Origin: Ancylobacter oerskovii
GTDB lineage: Bacteria; Pseudomonadota; Alphaproteobacteria; Rhizobiales; Xanthobacteraceae
Direction: 5' to 3'
DNA length: 64,000 nt
NCBI RefSeq assembly: GCF_018390555.1
Contig: NZ_JAHBGB010000006.1
Span: 434,001 to 498,000, forward strand
Shown: piece by piece, positions 60,384-64,000 of the stretch
Layout: the number at the start of each line of letters is the position of its first letter
Numbering within the stretch: position 1 is the first letter of the stretch
The notes under the pieces: generated by a model
Database searches by the model: none
What the model saw: only the letters and a program-made list of their open reading frames with translations
What the model was told of the DNA's origin: nothing
Position numbers and translations under genes: made by a program

Positions 60384-61637
60384 TCAGCGCCGCAGGGCCC
60401 CCGCCCGCTCGAAGGCTTCCCCGAGGGCCTGGTCGATCTGGAGCCGGAAGCGCTCCGGCGAGAAGCGGGTGGCGTTCAGCCAGCAGGCCGCCGGGGATAT
60501 CTCGCGCTCATGGCTTTCGAACTGCTCCACCGCCGCCCGCACCGCCTCGACGGTCTGCCGGTGGAAGAGCAGCCCCGTCGGCTCGCAGGCGGAGCCGAGC
60601 GGCTGCACGATGTCGCGCGCGCCGCCGCGCCCGAAGGCGATCACCGGGGTGCCGTAGGCCTGGGCCTCGGCCATCGCGATGCCGAAATCCTCGCAGCCCG
60701 CGAAGAGCAGCGCCCGGGCCCGGCCGACGGCGGCGACATAGTCGCGACGCGGCAGGTAGCCGGCGAATTCGATATTGGCGCCGGTGGCCAGGGAGCGCAG
60801 GGAGCGCGCCTGCTGGCCGTCGCCGACCACCAGCAGGCGCCGCGACGGCATCTCGTTGAAGGCGCGGATCACCAGGTCGGTCCGCTTGTACGGCGCCAGA
60901 AACGACGCGGTCACATAGTAATCGTCCTTGTTCGGCACGTATTCGCTGCCGGACGGATCGATGGGGACGGGAGGATGCACCACCTGCGCCTCGCGCCCGT
61001 AGATGCGGCGGATGCGGTCCCGCACATAGCAGGAATTCGCCAGCATCACGTCCGGCCCGTGCGCCGTGCGGGTGTCCCAGATCCGCAGATTGTGCAGCAT
61101 GTGCCGGAACAGCAGACCCTTCGGGCCATAGCCTAGCCGCCCCTCGCTCAAATAGGAGAACTGCTCGTCCCAGGCATAGCGCACCGGACTGTGCACGTAG
61201 CACAGATGCGGCTGGTCGGGCCGGGTCAGCACGCCGCGGGCGAAGGCCGCCGACGAGGTGACGACCGCGTCGTGCCGGGTCAGGTCGAACTGCTCGATGA
61301 GGAAGGGACAGAGGAAGAACAGCGACCGGTAATATTTGTGCACGAGCGGCAGCCGGTCGGCGATCGAGGTGTGGAAGGCCACGTCGGGAAAGAACTCGTC
61401 CTTCACCTCCGCCGGCAGGAAATCGAACAGCGTGTAGACGTCGGCGCCGCCAGTGATCTTGCAGAGCTCGGCCAGCACGCGCTCGCCGCCGCGGAAGGAC
61501 GGGCACCAGTCGTGTACGATGCCGATGCTGCCGCCCCCCGAGCGCGCCGGCACGGCACGGGGGCCGGCCGCCTGCGTCGCCTCGGCGAGGCCTGGCGCCA
61601 ATGTCGAGACCGTGTCGTCGACCGCTGCGTCGCTCAT
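60384..61637 (-). CDS. GT4-family glycosyltransferase
   Basis: 417 residues from the ATG at 61637. GIVHDWCPSFRGGERVLAEL (about 37-56), CYVHSPVRYAWDEQFSYL, FLAPYKRTDLVIRAFN (about 249-264) and FAGCEDFGIAMAEAQAYGTPV (about 312-332) are typical of GT4 mannosyl- or glucosyltransferases; CEDFGIAMAEAQ carries the E-x7-E motif. With ManB/ManC upstream in the locus, GDP-mannose is a reasonable but unproven donor. Convergent with the gene at 59189. Confidence 0.9.
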   Translation of the reverse strand: MSDAAVDDTVSTLAPGLAEATQAAGPRAVPARSGGGSIGIVHDWCPSFRGGERVLAELCKITGGADVYTLFDFLPAEVKDEFFPDVAFHTSIADRLPLVHKYYRSLFFLCPFLIEQFDLTRHDAVVTSSAAFARGVLTRPDQPHLCYVHSPVRYAWDEQFSYLSEGRLGYGPKGLLFRHMLHNLRIWDTRTAHGPDVMLANSCYVRDRIRRIYGREAQVVHPPVPIDPSGSEYVPNKDDYYVTASFLAPYKRTDLVIRAFNEMPSRRLLVVGDGQQARSLRSLATGANIEFAGYLPRRDYVAAVGRARALLFAGCEDFGIAMAEAQAYGTPVIAFGRGGARDIVQPLGSACEPTGLLFHRQTVEAVRAAVEQFESHEREISPAACWLNATRFSPERFRLQIDQALGEAFERAGALRR

Positions 61638-61997
61638 GGTCGTCCATCCGTCCGGGAGTCCCGATGACCTGCATCGTCCGCCCGGAACCTTCCATCCGGC
61701 CGCCGGCGGCGAAAGGACGAAGTCAGCCGCCGGGCCGGCAATTTCGTTGCATCGGCGGCGGGCGGCGGGGCACGGCCTACGCCTTTCGAGAGGGGATGCC
61801 CCTTTGGGCGGCGAGGCTCCGCCGCAATGATACCGGCGGCATCGCCTGACGCCATCCATGCGGGCGGCGGCGCTGCCTATCCTGCCCGGCGGGCTTCGAC
61901 ATCGGAGCCTCCACATCGGAGCCTCCATGTCTGAGCCTTCACGTCCGAGCCTCCACGTCGCCGGCCCGGGAACGGGCGCCAATCGCGAGAGCACCGC
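61638..61997. other. Divergent region with a minisatellite
   Basis: 360 bp between divergent glycosyltransferase genes. It holds a 14-bp tandem repeat at 61899-61960 close to the plus-strand start, listed separately. Nothing else was recognised. Confidence 0.5.
61899..61960 (+). repeat. 14-bp tandem repeat in glycosyltransferase leader
   Basis: Four full copies and one partial copy of a 14-bp unit: ACATCGGAGCCTCC at 61899-61912 and again at 61913-61926 (identical), ATGTCTGAGCCTTC at 61927-61940, ACGTCCGAGCCTCC at 61941-61954, then ACGTCG. It ends 37 bp before the ATG at 61998. Copy-number change by slippage would alter the spacing between promoter and gene. Confidence 0.8.
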
Positions 61998-62876
61998 ATG
62001 AAGCTTGCCGTGGTCATTCCGACGCTGGGCCGCAAGGCGGTGGCGCATCGCCTTCTCGCCCATCTCGAAGAGCAGAGCCGGCTGCCGGACCATGTTTTCG
62101 TGACCGCGCCGGATGCGAGCCATGTCGAGGAGGAGGAGGCGCCCCGCCGCTACCCGGTCTCGATGGTGTTCGGCGGCCGCGGCCTGTGCGCCCAGCGCAA
62201 CCGCGCCCTGGCGCAGGCGCTCGGCCGCTTCGACGTCATCACCTTCTTCGACGACGATTTCCTGCCGGCCGGCGACTATCTCGAACAGGTCGTCCACGCC
62301 TTCACCCATCATGCCGACTTTGCCGTGCTGATGGGCGACGTGCTGCGCGACGGCGCGCACGATACCGGCTGCTCCCTCGAGGAGGGCCTCGCCATCCTGC
62401 GGCAGGCGGCCCGCACCCCTCCCCCCCATCATCCCCCGGTCGATCATCCCGGTGCCTATGGATGCAACATGTCGATCCGCGCGGGCGTCATCGGCCCGGT
62501 GCGTTTCGACGAGAAGCTCGCCCTGTACGGCTGGCAGGAAGACATCGACTTCACCGCCCAGATGCGCCGGCACGGCCGCGTGGTCCGGCTGGCGTCGCTG
62601 CTGGGGGTTCACCTGGGGATAAAGAGCGGCCGCGTGAACGGCGTGCGGCTGGGTTATTCGCAGGTGGTGAACCCGGTCTATCTGGTGCGCAAGGGTACCA
62701 TGCCGGTCGGCTTCGCCGCGGATCTCATTTTCCGCAACCTCGCCGCCAACCTGGCCAAGAGCCTGTTTCCCGAACCCCATGTCGATCGGCGCGGCCGCCT
62801 CAAGGGCAACCTGATCGGCGCCCGGCATCTGATCGCCGGGCGGGTCGAGCCGGAATACGTCCTGGAATTGAAGTGA
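61998..62876 (+). CDS. GT2-family glycosyltransferase
   Basis: 292 residues. A GT-A fold: LAVVIPTLGRKAVAHRLLAH at the start, VFGGRGLCAQRNRALAQA (about 56-73), DVITFFDDDFLPAGDYLE (about 78-95, DDD metal site) and LALYGWQEDIDFTAQMRRHG (about 174-193, ED region). It adds a sugar to the lipid-linked repeat at the cytoplasmic face. The leader contains a minisatellite and the coding part a C7 run at 62421-62427. The export protein gene follows after 19 bp. Confidence 0.9.
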   Translation: MKLAVVIPTLGRKAVAHRLLAHLEEQSRLPDHVFVTAPDASHVEEEEAPRRYPVSMVFGGRGLCAQRNRALAQALGRFDVITFFDDDFLPAGDYLEQVVHAFTHHADFAVLMGDVLRDGAHDTGCSLEEGLAILRQAARTPPPHHPPVDHPGAYGCNMSIRAGVIGPVRFDEKLALYGWQEDIDFTAQMRRHGRVVRLASLLGVHLGIKSGRVNGVRLGYSQVVNPVYLVRKGTMPVGFAADLIFRNLAANLAKSLFPEPHVDRRGRLKGNLIGARHLIAGRVEPEYVLELK

Positions 62877-62895
62877 GATGCGGGAGCTGAGTGAG

Positions 62896-64000
62896 ATGGC
62901 CAAGCGATATCCTGCAGGCGGACCCTCGGCGCGGCCGTCGCGGACGCCCCCTTCCCGGCCCATGCCGGGCCACCTCTCCCGTCTCGCCGCGTGGCGATCG
63001 GCCGGCCTTGCCGCCGTGCTGCTTCTCCTCTCCGCCGGCGCCGCGCTGGCGACCGATCCCCCGACCACTCCCCCGGCCGCCGCCGGGACGGGCGAATACC
63101 GGCTGGGGCCGCAGGACAAGATCCGGCTCAAGGTGCTGGAATGGCGGGCCACGCGGGACGAGATCTTCGAGTGGAGCCCGATGGCGGGGGAATTCGCCGT
63201 CAACCCCGAGGGCCGGCTCGATGTCCCCCTCATCGGCTCCGTCGAGGCCAGCGGCCGCACCTCCGCCGAGATCGGGCGCGAGATCGGCGAAGGCCTGCAG
63301 CAGCTCATGGGCTTGGCCGAGATCCCGCGCGTGGCGGTGGAGGTCTCCGAGTTCCGCCCGTTCTACGCCGCCGGCGACGTGATGCGGCCGGGGCCCTATC
63401 CCTATCGCCCGAAGCTCACGGTGCTGCAGGCGATCGCGATCGCCGGCGGCATCCAGCGCCCCCTCGATCCCGGCCTGCTCCGGCTGGGCCGCGACGTCAT
63501 AGCCGGCCAGGGCGAGCTCGCCCTGCTGGGACAGGAGCGCGACGCGCTGCGTGCCCGGCTCGGGCGCCTGCAATCCGAGCTCGACGGCCTGGAGGATATT
63601 TCCTTCCCGGCGGAAGTCGGCAAGCGGGCCGAGGACCGGGCCATCGCCCTGCTGATACGACAGGAGCGGCAGATCTTCGTCGGCCGCCGCGATGCCCTGG
63701 TGGCGCAGACCAACGCCCTCGTGCAGCTCAAGTCGTTCCTCGAGAAGGAAGCCCAGACGCTGCAAGGCCAGATCGCGGCGCAGGACAAGCAGATGGCGCT
63801 GGTGAACCAGGAATTGCAGGCGATCACCGGCCTGGTCGAGAAAGGCTATGCCGTGTCCTCGCGGCAGCTCGGGCTGGAGCGCACCATCGCGCAGATCCAG
63901 GGCGACAAGCTGCGGCTGGAGACGGAGCTCCTGCGCGTCCGGCAGGATGCCAGCCGCGCCGACATCTCCATGATCGACCTGAAGAACACGCGTACCAACG
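62896..64000 (+). CDS. ExoF/Wza-like polysaccharide export protein (partial, cut by window edge)
   Basis: The frame stays open from the ATG at 62896 to the window edge (368 residues seen). This start has GGGAG about 9 bases upstream; an in-frame ATG at 62878 lacks one. A hydrophobic signal segment (about 36-52, ending ALAT) is followed by the Poly_export domain (GEYRLGPQDKIRLKVLEW, about 66-83; VNPEGRLDVPLIGSV) and an SLBB-like part (FYAAGDVMRPGPYPYRP). A long Gln/Leu/Glu-rich coiled coil comes after about 210. This combination is that of ExoF, which bridges inner- and outer-membrane steps of exopolysaccharide export. Same operon as the GT2 gene. Confidence 0.85.
   Translation, partial: MAKRYPAGGPSARPSRTPPSRPMPGHLSRLAAWRSAGLAAVLLLLSAGAALATDPPTTPPAAAGTGEYRLGPQDKIRLKVLEWRATRDEIFEWSPMAGEFAVNPEGRLDVPLIGSVEASGRTSAEIGREIGEGLQQLMGLAEIPRVAVEVSEFRPFYAAGDVMRPGPYPYRPKLTVLQAIAIAGGIQRPLDPGLLRLGRDVIAGQGELALLGQERDALRARLGRLQSELDGLEDISFPAEVGKRAEDRAIALLIRQERQIFVGRRDALVAQTNALVQLKSFLEKEAQTLQGQIAAQDKQMALVNQELQAITGLVEKGYAVSSRQLGLERTIAQIQGDKLRLETELLRVRQDASRADISMIDLKNTRTN

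Noticed and set aside
62421..62427. C7 run inside the GT2 glycosyltransferase gene as a phase-variation tract
   Set aside because: Seven bases of C are common by chance in this G+C-rich sequence; without read-level length variation the claim is not supported.
1..64000. CRISPR arrays, tRNA/rRNA genes, integrases, transposases
   Set aside because: I looked for regular direct repeats with spacers, cloverleaf-like segments and transposase/integrase motifs and found none that could be supported.

Overview
The window is G+C-rich DNA with alphaproteobacterial character, most likely from the order Hyphomicrobiales (Rhizobiales). The signs are an ExoY/ExoF-type exopolysaccharide locus, a HAD-UbiA fusion, Lrp-regulated ornithine/citrulline catabolism, several polar amino acid ABC transporters and dense coding with short operons. 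The genus cannot be resolved from sequence reading alone. No rRNA, tRNA, CRISPR array or intact insertion sequence was found.

Layout. (1) 1-1859, minus: a GtrA-like membrane protein (cut by the window edge) directly after a HAD-UbiA prenyltransferase fusion. (2) 1860-2665: non-coding stretch with hairpins and a palindrome. (3) 2666-15486: a nitrogen-compound catabolic island. It holds an Lrp regulator, ornithine cyclodeaminase, a CtlX-type citrulline hydrolase, an arginase-family ureohydrolase, an Ldh-family oxidoreductase, a four-gene polar amino acid ABC transporter, a PuuC-like aldehyde dehydrogenase, an M20-type N-carbamoyl hydrolase, an XRE-cupin regulator and a class V aminotransferase-like protein. 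Together these suggest uptake and breakdown of a guanidino or carbamoyl amino acid (arginine/citrulline type) to ornithine, proline or GABA. (4) 15748-25234: a second uptake/oxidation island. One operon (minus) has a binding protein, permease, ATPase, flavin monooxygenase and LuxR regulator. The divergent plus strand has two more LLM flavin monooxygenases and a UbiD decarboxylase.

(5) 25285-64000: a long exopolysaccharide locus. It includes ManB and ManC (GDP-mannose), VanZ, a Wzz/Wzc-like chain-length protein, a degenerate glucose-1-phosphate cytidylyltransferase, a NarL-type regulator, GalE, a secreted glycosidase, an ExoY priming transferase, a small membrane protein, a Wzy-like polymerase, an acyltransferase, a Wzx flippase, four glycosyltransferases and an ExoF/Wza-like export protein that runs off the right edge. 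The intended product is a membrane-assembled, acylated heteropolysaccharide made by the Wzx/Wzy route.

(6) Inserted in that locus, 34965-49298, is a hybrid NRPS-PKS gene cluster, the most notable element here. In order of action it encodes A-T (code close to Val), then KS-AT-ACP-aminotransferase-C-A-T (malonyl; A code close to Gly), then C-T-TE. An alpha/beta hydrolase and a Sfp-type phosphopantetheinyl transferase sit downstream. The PKS module has no ketoreductase but a built-in aminotransferase, so a beta-amino (vicinal diamine) unit is predicted. The last module has no adenylation domain, a condensation domain with HQ instead of HH, and a thioesterase with Cys in place of the nucleophilic Ser. 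The cluster is flanked by a 240-bp island of about 20% G+C, a decaying cytidylyltransferase gene and unusually long non-coding gaps, which suggests insertion or rearrangement inside an older polysaccharide locus.
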